This document shows, in pieces, positions 26,380 through 37,200 of a stretch of DNA of 37,784 bases (position 1 is its first letter; every line of letters begins with the position of its first letter). The translations under genes were made by a program, and so were the position numbers. The stretch comes from Bacteroidales bacterium UBA3143. Its GTDB lineage: Bacteria > Bacteroidota > Bacteroidia > Bacteroidales > Dysgonomonadaceae. The notes under the pieces are model-generated. The model ran no database searches and was not told the DNA's origin. It was given only the letters and a program-made list of their open reading frames with translations. The DNA lies in assembly GCA_002364735.1 (NCBI GenBank), contig DEZB01000064.1, forward strand, positions 1-37,784. Reading direction: 5' to 3'.

Positions 26380-28008
26380 ATGAAAAAGCTTTTTGTAATT
26401 ATTATTTTATTCCATTTTGGATGCAATTTGTCCATTTCTGCCAAAAATAAAGAAATAGAAAAATGGCACAAAAATGAATTAGTGTTTGTCAGCACCAAAA
26501 CATATGATAATCCCATATATGACTTGAAGTTCTTTGGTATTGAGTTAATATCACCATCTGGAGATAAACATCTAATTAGAGGATTTTGGGATGGAGAGGC
26601 AACTTGGAGAGTGCGTTTTATGCCCAATCAAATTGGTAATTGGAGATATAAAACTATTTGTTCTGACAATACCAATGATGGACTTAATGGGAAACAAGGT
26701 GCTTTTCAATGTGTTTCTAATCATAGTAATTATGAAATATACAAAAGAGGTTTGCTAAAACATCCCAAAGGAACATATCACTTGACTTATAATGATGACA
26801 AACCTTTTCTCTATATTGGATGCACGGCGTGGAACGGAGGTCTATTTTCAACGCCTGATGAATGGGATAAATATCTTTCAAATAGAAAAGAAAATGGTTA
26901 TTCGGTCATTCAGCTCATTACTACACAATGGCGTGGTGGTCCACAAAATGCGGAAAAAGAAACTGCATTTTCTGGAATTGATACAATTGAAATTAATCCA
27001 TCTTTTTTTAGACGTATTGATGATCGAATTGATCGAATAAATGAGTTTGGTTTAGTAGCAGCTCCTGTTATGCTATGGGCTTATGGTGATTCAAATCCTG
27101 GATCAATTCTTCCTGTAGAGTCAGCAGCTAAGTTAGCAACTTATATTTTGGCGAGATATGATGCAAACCATGTAATTTGGAATCTTGGAGGGGATGGTCT
27201 ATATATTAAAGGAAATGAAACGAAATGGAAAGAAATTGGAAGAAAAGTGTTCGGTGAGAATTATCACAACAATATAGTGACACTTCACCCAATGGGATTT
27301 TCATGGTATGGAAGTGAGTTTAATGATGAATCGTGGCTCGATATGATATCATACCAGACAGGTCATACCACTAATAAAAATGCTGTTAGTTGGAAAACCC
27401 AAGGGCCTGTTGTATCAGAATGGCAAAACCTTACACCTCGACCCATAATAGATACAGAGCCTGCTTATGAAAGTGAAAATGGAAGCAACTCCAAAGTGGT
27501 CCGTAACAGTGCTTATTGGAGTATATTTTCTACTCCAGTTGCAGGAGTATCTTACGGGTCACACACCATTTGGCCATGGCTACGTAAAGGCGATAAAGCT
27601 ATAAATCATGGGCCAAAAGAGCCTTCTACGATTACATGGTATGATGCCTTATTTCACGAAGGGAGTATCCAAACAGGTTATCTTGCAAGTTTCTTTAGAA
27701 GTTTTGAATGGTGGAAATTGTCCCCAGCAAACGAATTGTTAGAAGAACAGCCAGGACTCGTAGATTATTCACGGTGGCAATCAGTGCTTGCTTCGCAAGA
27801 TAGTAAAACAATATTAGTGTATGTGCCTACTCAAGATGAAGATGAAGTTAAACTTAAAGATATAGATGAAAAGCTTTATATTGCTAAGTGGTTTGATACA
27901 GCGAATAACAAATATATAAAAGTGAAATTATCTCAATTGAATCTGGGAATTAAACTTGAATCTCCTATACAATCAGATGCAATATTAATTCTTACAAGAA
28001 AAAAATGA
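26380..28008 (+). CDS. DUF5060 / DUF4038 apiosidase-like glycoside hydrolase
   Basis: A 542-residue secreted enzyme in three parts. An N-terminal DUF5060 beta domain (about 22-115) has the typical IRGFWDGEATWRVRFMPNQIGNWRYKT. A TIM-barrel DUF4038 (apiosidase-like, GH140-related) domain (about 125-450) contains PFLYIGCTAWNGGLFSTPDEWDKYLSNRKENGYSVIQL, HVIWNLGGDG (D272) and RPIIDTEPAYE (E360). A C-terminal domain resembles the putative collagen-binding domain found in these proteins. D272 and E360 fit the Asp/Glu pair that I recall for the apiosidase BT1012 (D187/E284). The signal peptide is MKKLFVIIILFHFGCNLSISA; HFGC is a poor lipobox. Relatives act on different sugars, so apiose is only one possibility. 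Confidence 0.82.
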   Translation: MKKLFVIIILFHFGCNLSISAKNKEIEKWHKNELVFVSTKTYDNPIYDLKFFGIELISPSGDKHLIRGFWDGEATWRVRFMPNQIGNWRYKTICSDNTNDGLNGKQGAFQCVSNHSNYEIYKRGLLKHPKGTYHLTYNDDKPFLYIGCTAWNGGLFSTPDEWDKYLSNRKENGYSVIQLITTQWRGGPQNAEKETAFSGIDTIEINPSFFRRIDDRIDRINEFGLVAAPVMLWAYGDSNPGSILPVESAAKLATYILARYDANHVIWNLGGDGLYIKGNETKWKEIGRKVFGENYHNNIVTLHPMGFSWYGSEFNDESWLDMISYQTGHTTNKNAVSWKTQGPVVSEWQNLTPRPIIDTEPAYESENGSNSKVVRNSAYWSIFSTPVAGVSYGSHTIWPWLRKGDKAINHGPKEPSTITWYDALFHEGSIQTGYLASFFRSFEWWKLSPANELLEEQPGLVDYSRWQSVLASQDSKTILVYVPTQDEDEVKLKDIDEKLYIAKWFDTANNKYIKVKLSQLNLGIKLESPIQSDAILILTRKK

Positions 28009-28069
28009 GTAATCAATTAAAGAAAAATCTATAACAATATTAATAGAGTAAACCTAAATTTATAAAGAA

Positions 28070-30136
28070 ATGAAACATTTAAGTACGATTTGCATGAATA
28101 ATATAAAGATTGTGTTTCTATTACTGACAGTTCACATGATTCTTTTCTCATGTGATCCTTCGCAACAACCAGAAAAGAAGACTGTATACAATAATACCGA
28201 GGAAACTTACTACAGAGACCTTTATTCCGATACATGGGTAGCTACTGATGGTATTAAAAGAGCAATGCCCAGTTACGAAGAGGTAGGTGATGTGAAACAG
28301 GATCAGAGAAGAGTGGCTGGTATCTTCTATATAACTTGGCATACCCAGAATCTGGCGAATCTAAAACAGCCCTATAATGCCGATGTGACCAAGATATTAG
28401 AGAAAGATCCCTCTGCCCGTCTGAAAGCTGATCATCCTCTATGGGAGGCAGGCTCTTACCATTGGGGTGAACCTGAGATGGGCTATTTTTTGAGTCAGGA
28501 CGACTATGTGATTCGGAAAGATATCTCCATGCTTGCTGACGCTGGTGTTGATGTACTCATTATGGATGTTACTAATGCAGTAAGATATTGGGACGAATGG
28601 GATGTTACTTTCCGTATCATGCAGGAGATGAAAGAAGAGGGTAATAAAGTTCCAAAATTTACATTCTGGTCATTTAATGGTCCTTCCATCACCGTTGTAC
28701 AAGAACTTTATGAAAAGGTTTACAAAGAGAACAAGTATAAGGATCTTTGGTTTTATTGGGATGAAAAACCACTTCTACTATACAACAGTACACCCTCGCT
28801 CGACGCTAACAGATCTGGGATAAAACATCCCAATCCAAATTACGATCCTGAAGCTTCGACCGATCCAAACCATGTCCACTACAACGATCCTGATTATACA
28901 AAAGAGTTTTATGAAGATTACACCAAAGAGGTAAAGGATTTCTTTACACTTCGAACGATGTGGTGGGGATACTATGAATGGGGTGGAGAAAGATTCGTTG
29001 GAACTGAGGATAACTGGAGTTTTGGATACAGCTTGGCTGATTCTCGTGTAAAAAATCTACCTCCAGAAGAGCTTCTCTCCCTTCATAATGGTAAAAGAGA
29101 ACAGGCTGCTGTTACAGCAGCTCAACATCCTGTTACAATGACAGATGAAAATATGGGAGTTGGGAAATCGTGGTCCAGAGCAAATGGTCAACCAGAACTC
29201 AATGAATACGACATGCCCAAACCAACTTATGTTCCATGGCTTGGGAAAGTGGTGGAAAACCCTGAAGGTTACGGAATCTATTTTCAAGAAAGATGGGATG
29301 AAGCGATTGCAGCCAACCCTGAGTTTCTATACATCAATGACTGGAACGAATGGACTGCTGGTAAATATCAGCCTGAAGACGGAGGTACCACGCCTTGGCT
29401 TGGTAGAGATAATCCTTTCTTCTTTGTAGATCAATACAACGCTGAATTTAACCGTGGCATTCATCCCATGAAAGGAGGGTATACCGATAACTACTACATG
29501 CAAATGGCGCAAAATATTAGGCGATATAAAGGAATCCGTCCCATTCCTGAACAGCAAGGATTTGACAAAATTAAAATTGATGGAGACTTCAGTGATTGGA
29601 AAAAAATTAAAAACGAATTCAGAGATACCAAAGGAGATACATTTCACAGAGATGAGATTGGTTATGCTGGTATCAAATACATTAACAATTCAGGAAGGAA
29701 TGATATTATCACAAGCAAAGCAGCAATTGAAAAAGAGTTGATTTATTTCTACGCTGAAACTACAGATCCAATTACTTCACATTCAGGACAAAACTGGATG
29801 CTGCTACTGATTGATGCAGACAACAACTCCGAAACAGGATGGTTTGGTTATGACTATATAGTCAACAAGCAGGTTAAGAGCGATAAGGTGACAACTCTTA
29901 TGAAATATGAGAATGAACAATGGGTTGAGGTGAGCGAGCTCAATTACAGGTATGCTGGAAACGAACTGGAAATTGAAATTCCCCGCCAACTACTGAATAT
30001 TAATCAGAATCAATTTGTGATAGATTTCAAATGGAGTGATAACCCAGAAAAACTGGAAGATCCCATTTCATTTTGCCTCAACGGAGACACTGCACCTAAC
30101 AGAAGATTCAACTATCGGTTGATATGGAAAAAATAA
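28070..30136 (+). CDS. GH71/99-like lipoprotein with C-terminal CBM9-like domain (paralog 4, divergent and longer)
   Basis: A 688-residue member of the same family. From ATG 28070 the signal ends in LFSC (Cys 28); ATG 28094 gives a shorter signal (MNNIKIVFLLLTVHMILFSC) and is equally possible. It keeps WVATDGIKRAMPSYEEVGD, GIFYITWHTQN, DVLIMDVTNAV and NDWNEWTAG (E427; A430 where GH99 has the second Glu). The barrel is enlarged by an Asp/Pro/His-rich insertion (about 240-290, HPNPNYDPEASTDPNHVHYN) and a further loop around SYSLADSRVKNLPPEELLSLHNGKRE. The CBM9-like region is about 498-688 (KIDGDFSDWKKI, LLIDADNNSETGWFGYDYIVNK). It is the most divergent of the four, so it may act on another part of the same glycan or bind a metal through the extra loop. 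Confidence 0.85.
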   Translation: MKHLSTICMNNIKIVFLLLTVHMILFSCDPSQQPEKKTVYNNTEETYYRDLYSDTWVATDGIKRAMPSYEEVGDVKQDQRRVAGIFYITWHTQNLANLKQPYNADVTKILEKDPSARLKADHPLWEAGSYHWGEPEMGYFLSQDDYVIRKDISMLADAGVDVLIMDVTNAVRYWDEWDVTFRIMQEMKEEGNKVPKFTFWSFNGPSITVVQELYEKVYKENKYKDLWFYWDEKPLLLYNSTPSLDANRSGIKHPNPNYDPEASTDPNHVHYNDPDYTKEFYEDYTKEVKDFFTLRTMWWGYYEWGGERFVGTEDNWSFGYSLADSRVKNLPPEELLSLHNGKREQAAVTAAQHPVTMTDENMGVGKSWSRANGQPELNEYDMPKPTYVPWLGKVVENPEGYGIYFQERWDEAIAANPEFLYINDWNEWTAGKYQPEDGGTTPWLGRDNPFFFVDQYNAEFNRGIHPMKGGYTDNYYMQMAQNIRRYKGIRPIPEQQGFDKIKIDGDFSDWKKIKNEFRDTKGDTFHRDEIGYAGIKYINNSGRNDIITSKAAIEKELIYFYAETTDPITSHSGQNWMLLLIDADNNSETGWFGYDYIVNKQVKSDKVTTLMKYENEQWVEVSELNYRYAGNELEIEIPRQLLNINQNQFVIDFKWSDNPEKLEDPISFCLNGDTAPNRRFNYRLIWKK

Positions 30137-30231
30137 ATCTGCCAATCAGGTGGGCGCATAATGAAATAATCACCCAAATGGATAACTATATCATTATGTG
30201 GCATCTATAAATAATACAAAAGAATTTAACA

Positions 30232-31419
30232 ATGAAACATTTATTTAAACTTACCGCACTTTTTATCGTACTAAATCTACTTTCGGGATGTAATGCCAGA
30301 AAAAATGAAAATAAGAATGAAAACGATTATACCGTTGCTGCGTTTTACTGGCCAGCCTACCACTACGAACCACGGTCGGAATTTCTATTCCCTGAGAAAA
30401 CTGGTGAATGGGAAATTATCCGTAATTCTTTACCGAAAGAAGAGGGTCACCAGCAACCAAAAGTTCCTCTGTGGGGATATCAAGATGAAGCGAACCCAGA
30501 AGAAATGGATCTTAAAATTAAAACTGCACTCGAATATGGAGTAAACACTTTTATTTTCGACTGGTATTGGTTTGAGAAAAAGCCATTCTTGGAAAGTTGT
30601 ATCAACGATGGTTTTTTGAAAGCAAACAAGGAGAGAATGAATTTCTATCTTATGTGGGCGAATCACGATGCAACCACCTACTGGGATGTTAAAAATCCCC
30701 GTGTGGACTCTGTTTACTGGGAAGGAGGGGTTGACAGAGAACAATTTAACATTGTTGTAAACCGCGTGATCTCTCAATATTTTAAAGAGCCATCTTATCT
30801 AAAAATTGAAGGAGAACCCGTTTTCTGTATTTATGAACTGAATACCCTAATAAATGGATTAGGAGGTCCTGAAAAAAGCAAAGAGGCACTCGATTATTTC
30901 AGAAAAAAAACTATCGAAGCTGGATTTCCTGGACTTCATCTACAGGGAATATTATGGGAAGCACTCCCCTCCACCATTGAAGGAGTACCAGGCGACCCCA
31001 TAAAAAGTCAAGATGATGTACTCACTTATTTCGGATTTAAAAGCTTAACAAACTATTGCTGGGCACACCTTCATAACCCTGATGGAGATTACGAAATGTG
31101 GGGTGATGCCTCTACCAATATGTGGAACCAGTTCAAGGATGATTTTTCCATGACCTACTTTCCTAACCTAACTGTAAGCTGGGATGCCAACCCTCGTTTT
31201 CCTTTTAAAGCGGGATACATCAATAACTCGACTCCAGAAAAATTTAAGAAGTACTTAATTAAGGCGAAAAAATTTATTGACGATAACAACATTGAACCGA
31301 AAATTGTAACAATCAATGCATGGAACGAATGGTCGGAAGGAAGTTATCTGGAACCCGATAAAACTTGGGGATATGGCTATTTGGAAGCAGTAAAAAGCGT
31401 ATTTGGAAAAACAAACTAA
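30232..31419 (+). CDS. GH99-like (WbsX-type) lipoprotein
   Basis: A 395-residue lipoprotein (MKHLFKLTALFIVLNLLSGC, Cys 20) made of a single barrel domain of the WbsX/GH99-like family: YTVAAFYWPAYHYEPRSEFLFPEKTGEWEII, NTFIFDWYWFEKKPFLE, FYLMWANHDATTYWD, EPVFCIYELNTLI and INAWNEWSEGSYLEPDKTWGYGYLEAVK. N-E366-W-S-E369-G preserves both Glu of the GH99 catalytic motif (BtGH99 E333/E336, as I recall). Family members annotated as WbsX occur in O-antigen clusters, but a lipoprotein in a PUL is more likely a hydrolase, possibly endo-acting. It has no CBM9-like domain, unlike the four GH71/99-like paralogs upstream. It is the last gene before a 655-base gap and sits 95 bases after paralog 4. Confidence 0.8.
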   Translation: MKHLFKLTALFIVLNLLSGCNARKNENKNENDYTVAAFYWPAYHYEPRSEFLFPEKTGEWEIIRNSLPKEEGHQQPKVPLWGYQDEANPEEMDLKIKTALEYGVNTFIFDWYWFEKKPFLESCINDGFLKANKERMNFYLMWANHDATTYWDVKNPRVDSVYWEGGVDREQFNIVVNRVISQYFKEPSYLKIEGEPVFCIYELNTLINGLGGPEKSKEALDYFRKKTIEAGFPGLHLQGILWEALPSTIEGVPGDPIKSQDDVLTYFGFKSLTNYCWAHLHNPDGDYEMWGDASTNMWNQFKDDFSMTYFPNLTVSWDANPRFPFKAGYINNSTPEKFKKYLIKAKKFIDDNNIEPKIVTINAWNEWSEGSYLEPDKTWGYGYLEAVKSVFGKTN

Positions 31420-32074
31420 AACACGAAGGAGGCGATAATTTATTATAAAGTAAATACGCATTCAAAATATTTTCTGATTGTATTTAATCAGCATTATTCA
31501 TCATTTAATGGTAATGTATTCGATAGCTTATAATAATTAATGACTTATTAATTAATGAGTCTGTAAAGCTATTTATAAAAATGTTAAAGACTAAATACTT
31601 TTTATTGCCATCTCCAAAAGGTTTGTAGAATTACAATCAGGAAAAAGGTAAAGGAAACTGCATCAAGGTACACATATGTGAAGTAAAAGGTTGGATTGAG
31701 AACTTAAAGTGACAAAACTACCCTGCCGTAAATGGAATTGAATGATTTGAAATATATAAAATGAAATGAGGTTTTATAAAGGAAACCTTCACTTAATGAG
31801 TCTAACATAATTTTTAAACAAACAAACAGCTAAAATGTCATATTCATAATCTAATATATCATTTTAGCAAGTAATATCTTTTATAGTATAACTATATTTG
31901 GGGAAAATATATTGAAGACACATGAATTAAATTGTAATCTGTTAGAGATAAAAGCAATCGAGTCTCTAAATTAAAAAGTCTGGTTGTTTATTTTTTCATT
32001 AAAAACTATTGATGCATGGCTTTAATATTTAAAATACAAAAACACCAAAATACCCATTCTTTATTTTAAAAACA
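31420..32074 (+). promoter_or_regulatory. 655-base gene-free gap with a candidate promoter for the downstream pair
   Basis: No ORF of note and no RNA gene recognised. A weak hairpin, CTGATT/AATCAG, lies at 31474-31491 without a U-tract. The 11-mer TTAATGAGTCT occurs twice (31552-31562 and 31793-31803). TATATTTG at 31893-31900 fits the Bacteroidota -7 consensus TAnnTTTG and is preceded at the same offset (CATTTT 33 bases upstream, 31860) as in the susC1 leader at 1843-1883. That leaves a leader of about 175 bases. The gap suggests that the last two genes form their own transcription unit. Confidence 0.35.
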
Positions 32075-34276
32075 ATGAAAAAAAGAAACCTTATAAAAAT
32101 CGCACGCTACAAAACAGCTTTTTTATTTATTTTTTCTTTGATATTTGCAACAGGCACGTTTGTTTTAACTTCATGCGATGACAAACCAGATATTCAAGAA
32201 CCTATTATCAATAAGCCTAAAACACCCACAACAGAATTTATAAGCTTTAACCTGAAAACAACCAACCAACTCTCAGCTGAGAAAATTGAAACTAACCACT
32301 ATAAATTTATAACACAAAGCGGAGACCCATACATACTAACTAACGGTATATCCAAAAAGTTAAATAAAGACTCTGTCGTTATGACTTTTAAATATAAAAG
32401 CTCTTCTGAAATAAACGATTTGCAAATATTTTTTGGACCTTCAATTTCAGAAAATCGTTCAATAAAGAAGGGTGTTATTTCAAAAACCTCTACATGGAAG
32501 GTAAGTTCAATCAACTTGAAAAAAATAATAGAAGAACTGAAATGGGGTGGAGTTGGCGACTTTCTAAGATTGGATTTTGGAACAAAAAGCGGTGTTGAGT
32601 TGGAAATAAAAGAGATGTTTTTTAGATCAATGACAGAAAAAGAAATGAATGATTTGAAAAAAGAAGAAGACCTGATGCGATTAGACTCAGAAATTGCAGA
32701 GTCTTTAAAATCATACCTATCGCAAAACTTCTCTTCAAAAATAAACAATGTGAAAGTAGGTGTTGATAATATATTAATTTCTGGTCAATACAAAGGCGAT
32801 GGAACGTTTAGCTTAGCTGAAATTCTACCCAATGACACTTTGACAAAAAGCTCTAAATTTATCAACCAAACAAATTTATCAACTCCAACATTTGAAATAT
32901 CTATTCCTCGCATCGCTAAAGACAAAGACAAAGACAAAGACATACATTATGACCGCCTTCTATCTAAATGGGTCATACTAAAAAAAGAAGGAAATAAGGA
33001 TAAAATAGATTCTCATGCAAGATATGCGGATGATATCTACTCAAAACAAAAAATGGAGAAAGGAATTCTGAAAAACAGAAAAGGATTGGGAGGTTTTCAT
33101 GCAAATAGAGGCTTTACACAAGATCTGGATTTGTTAGGGATTGGAAGCGTTACAGTCAATATAGCAATCACTGAATTCATGTATTTACAACCAAGAGCAA
33201 ATACTATAGCACATCCATATGGCAACAAAACATATTACTTCTCAGTGGATTATATCAACAATTTAGATAAAACACTGAGACTAACATCTTCTAAAGATAT
33301 TATTGTTGCTGCTATCATTTTAGTTCAAAGTTCTCAAAACAGTGTAGATCAAGAAATTGGCAAAATATTGGAACATCCAAATTACACTTCTGAAGGAATA
33401 TTTACTATGCCAAATATCACTACTCAAGAAGGTATTAACTGTTATGCAGCAGCACTTGACTTTCTTTCTTCAAGATATAACCGACCCGATAACTCTTATG
33501 GAAGAATCGATAAATGGATTATGCATAACGAAGTGGATGCTGGATTAACATGGACAAACATGGGTAACAAACCAATGTTAGTTTATTTAGATACATATAT
33601 AAAATCAATGAGATTATGCCACAACATTACGCGTCAGTATGATGAACATAGTGAAGTGCTTGGCTCATTTACACATTCTTGGACAGAGTCAGTTGAATCA
33701 TACTCTTCCAAAGAAATGCTAACTAATATGCAAAAGTTTAGTTCTGTTGAAGGAGATTTTCAATGGGGAGTTGCATATCACCCATATCCACAAGACTTGA
33801 ATGAACCAAAAACTTGGAACGATTCTAAAGCAACCTTTAGCATGAACAGTCCATTAGTTACATTCAAAAACTTGGAAGTAATAGATGCATGGATTAGAAA
33901 AAGTGATAATAAATTTAAGAACTCAGTTAAAAGAACTCTTTGGCTGTCTGAAAACGGAACTAATTCAAGAACATACTCTGACAAAGACTTAAAGGAACAA
34001 GCAGCCGGTTTTGCATATGCTTGGAAGAAAATGAAAAACTTGGATGGCATTGATGGTTTTCAATGGCACAACTGGATTGACAATAGACACGAATTTGGAT
34101 TAAAAATAGGATTAAGAAAGTTTCCAGATGATGAAAATGATCCAGGAGGAGAAAAACCTGTATGGTATGTTTATCAAGCTGCAGATACAGATAATGAAGA
34201 TAAAGTGTTTGAACCATACAAAGTTATTGTTGGAGTGAAAGATTGGAGTGAAATAATGAAAACTGTTATATATTAA
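32075..34276 (+). CDS. DUF5722 putative glycoside hydrolase lipoprotein with N-terminal binding-like domain
   Basis: A 733-residue lipoprotein (signal ending VLTSC, Cys 34, then the acidic DDKPD). Residues about 52-186 form a beta-rich domain (GDPY at 83-86, FKYKSSSEI, W-G-G, LRLDFG) that aligns with the domain inserted in SusD2 (gene at 10302). The rest fits DUF5722, a predicted TIM barrel: KWIMHNEVDAG (E486), FQWGVAYHPYPQDLNEP, RTLWLSENGTNSR (E626) and IDGFQWHNWIDNRHEFGLKIGL. The HNEV and LSENG glutamates are the obvious acid/base and nucleophile candidates by analogy with clan GH-A. An in-frame hexamer repeat (AAAGAC x4, 32918-32941) encodes KDKDKDKD at 282-289. The GH106-like gene follows after 14 bases. 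Substrate unknown. Confidence 0.72.
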   Translation: MKKRNLIKIARYKTAFLFIFSLIFATGTFVLTSCDDKPDIQEPIINKPKTPTTEFISFNLKTTNQLSAEKIETNHYKFITQSGDPYILTNGISKKLNKDSVVMTFKYKSSSEINDLQIFFGPSISENRSIKKGVISKTSTWKVSSINLKKIIEELKWGGVGDFLRLDFGTKSGVELEIKEMFFRSMTEKEMNDLKKEEDLMRLDSEIAESLKSYLSQNFSSKINNVKVGVDNILISGQYKGDGTFSLAEILPNDTLTKSSKFINQTNLSTPTFEISIPRIAKDKDKDKDIHYDRLLSKWVILKKEGNKDKIDSHARYADDIYSKQKMEKGILKNRKGLGGFHANRGFTQDLDLLGIGSVTVNIAITEFMYLQPRANTIAHPYGNKTYYFSVDYINNLDKTLRLTSSKDIIVAAIILVQSSQNSVDQEIGKILEHPNYTSEGIFTMPNITTQEGINCYAAALDFLSSRYNRPDNSYGRIDKWIMHNEVDAGLTWTNMGNKPMLVYLDTYIKSMRLCHNITRQYDEHSEVLGSFTHSWTESVESYSSKEMLTNMQKFSSVEGDFQWGVAYHPYPQDLNEPKTWNDSKATFSMNSPLVTFKNLEVIDAWIRKSDNKFKNSVKRTLWLSENGTNSRTYSDKDLKEQAAGFAYAWKKMKNLDGIDGFQWHNWIDNRHEFGLKIGLRKFPDDENDPGGEKPVWYVYQAADTDNEDKVFEPYKVIVGVKDWSEIMKTVIY

Positions 34277-34290
34277 ATAAAAAAATAATC

Positions 34291-37200
34291 ATGAAACAAA
34301 TCAAAAGTAAAAATCTACTTCTAAGCTTATTCAGCTTATTAATTATTATTGGTTTTGCTGCATGTAATGCAATGGCGGGACAAAATGATATAACTAATGA
34401 TGAACTGGAGTCTGGCTTTATTAATCCGCCAAAAGCAATACAGACCAGTGTATATTGGTATTGGATATCAGACAATATATCGAAAGAAGGAGCCGTAAAA
34501 GATCTACATGCCATGAAAGAAGCTGGTATAAACAGGGCATTTATTGGCAATATTGGAATTGACAATTTACCTTATGGTAAAATAAAAATCTTTACTGATG
34601 AATGGTGGGAGGTTTTGCACACTGCACTTAAAACAGCTACAGAGTTAGATATAGAGATTGGCATTTTCAACTCACCAGGATGGAGTCAGTCTGGCGGACC
34701 ATGGGTAAAACCCGAAGAATCAATGCGCTACTTAATTTCTTCTGAAACAAAAGTAACAGGCCCACAAAAGCTAAAGCTAAAGCTGGATAAACCTCATGAA
34801 GTTTTCGAAGATGTAAAAGTATTGGCCTGGCCTATAAACAAAGCAAACGAAATAATTAGCAATGAAAATGCTACAGTTTCGTCTGATCCAAATATAGCAA
34901 GTTTAAATGCCGCTTTTGATGGTAGTAATGAGACTGGTATAATTATACCAAATAATAAACCTACAACAATTGATATAGTAACAGAAAATGATTTTGTTGT
35001 AAGAAGTTTAACAATTGAATCGAAAGAAAAACCTATTAGAGCGAAAGGCATTTTCCAAGCCAGAGAAAATAGCAATGATGAATTCAAGACAATAAGAGAA
35101 TTTGAAATTAACCGCACCAATCCTTCATTAAATGTTGGTTTTATTCCTTATGCCCCAATATCTATCTCAACAGGTAAAGTAAAAGCAAAAGAGTTTAGAA
35201 TCATATTCCATAGTGAAAGAGAAGGAAGCGAAATTGCTGAAATAAAGCTTGAGTCAACACCAAGGATTGAAAACTATAGTGAAAAGACACTTGCCAAAAT
35301 GTGGCAAACACCACTACCCTACTGGGATGCTTATCTTTGGCCTAATCAAGCAGAAATTGATGACTTAGAGACTGTTGTAAAATCAGGCGAAGTTATCGAT
35401 TTAACGACAAGTATCTCTGAAGATGGAGTGCTCACTTGGGATGTTCCAGAAGGAGACTGGATTGTTATGCGCACAGGTATGACTCCTACAAAAGTAACGA
35501 ACGGACCTGCGTCACCTGAAGGAACTGGATTGGAAATAGATAAAATGAGTAAAAAACATATTGAAACTCATTTCAATGCTTTTCTTGGCGAAATAATTGA
35601 AAGAATACCCGAGGCTGACAGAAAATGCTTTAAAGTGGTGGTTCAAGATAGTTATGAAACAGGAGGACAAAACTTTACTGATGGTTTTATAAACGATTTT
35701 AAAGAGCGATATAAATATGATCCTACTCCGTTTTTACCTACCTACAAAGGATATGTAGTTAACAATGAGGTGGAGTCTGATCGTTTTTTATGGGATATGC
35801 GTCGTCTGGTAGCAGATAAAGTTGCTTATGACTATGTTGGTGGGCTAAGAGATGTAAGTCATAAACATGGTTTAACAACATGGCTTGAAAATTATGGTCA
35901 TTGGGGATTCCCTGGAGAATTCTTGATGTATGGTGGACAATCGGATGAAATAGGTGGTGAATTCTGGAGCGAAGGAGAATTAGGAGATATTGAAAATAGA
36001 GCCGCTACTTCCTCTGCACATATATACGGAAAAACCAGAGTTTCTGCTGAATCAAACACTTCTGGAGGACCTGCCTACTCTCGTTTTCCTGCAATGATGA
36101 AGCAGCGTAATGACCGTTTCTTTGCTGAAGGAATAAACAATACTTTACTACACGTATATATAATGCAACCTTATGAGGATAAGAGTCCAGGTGTGAATGC
36201 ATGGTTTGGAAATGAGTTTGACAGAAAAAACACATGGTTTTCTCAATTGGATGTTTACATAGAGTATTTAAAAAGAGTAAATTTCATGTTGCAACAGGGC
36301 TTAAATGTGGCTGATGTGGCTTATTTTATTGGTGAAGATACTCCTAAGATGACGGGTATTGTTGATCCTGCATTACCAGTTGGATATCAATTTGATTATA
36401 TAAATGCAGAGGTTATTGAAAAGTACATGACGGTTAAAGATGGATTATTAACCCTTCCGCATGGAACACAATATAAACTGATGGTGCTTCCAAAATTAGA
36501 GACAATGCGTCCAGAAGTATTAAACAAAATAGAACAGCTTATTAATGACGGTGGAGTTATAATGGGTCCTGCACCTTCTCGCTCTCCAAGTTTGGAGAAT
36601 CAGCCAGATGCAGACAAACTAATAAAAGAAACTGCAAATAAGATATGGGCTGATGTCGATGGTGTTAATGTGAGACACAAGAAGCTTGGCAAAGGTATGA
36701 TTTTGAAAGGTATGTCAATGGAAGAAGCATTTGATCTAATTAATGTAGTTTCAGACTGTAAACTACCAGAAGACAATACTATTCATTATGGACATCGCAC
36801 CTTAAACAGTGGAGCTGAATTATATTTTGTTTCTAATCAAACAAATGAATTGAAATCGATAAACCCAGAGTTTAGAGTAAATAAAATGCAACCTGAGCTA
36901 TGGAATGCTACAACTGGTGAAATCAGAAGTTTGAAAGCTTTTGAACAAAAAGACAAAAGCACAATGGTGCCTTTACAATTAGCTCCTTACGAAAGTGTAT
37001 TTATTGTTTTCAGAAATAAAACATCAAAAACACCGCAATCGGTAAATATAGAAACCAACTTTCCAAAACCTGAATTATTAGCTGATATTAAAAACAACTG
37101 GAAGGTTGATTTTGATTCAACTCACAAAGGACCAAAAGAAACGGTAGAAATGGAAAATTTGAAGGATTGGACAACTTTCTCTGATGAACTGATTAAATAT

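Noticed and set aside
30232..31419. Assignment as an O-antigen glycosyltransferase (WbsX)
   Set aside because: The lipoprotein signal, the PUL context and the intact GH99 Glu pair favour a hydrolase; there are no polysaccharide-synthesis genes nearby.
31474..31491. Hairpin CTGATT/AATCAG after the WbsX-type gene as a terminator
   Set aside because: The stem is only six AT-rich pairs and is followed by CATTATTC, not a T run.
31640..31740. Possible transposase remnant in the 31420-32074 gap
   Set aside because: One frame reads KVHICEVKGWIENLK between stops, faintly like IS1595-type transposases, but the match is too short and no inverted repeats bound it.
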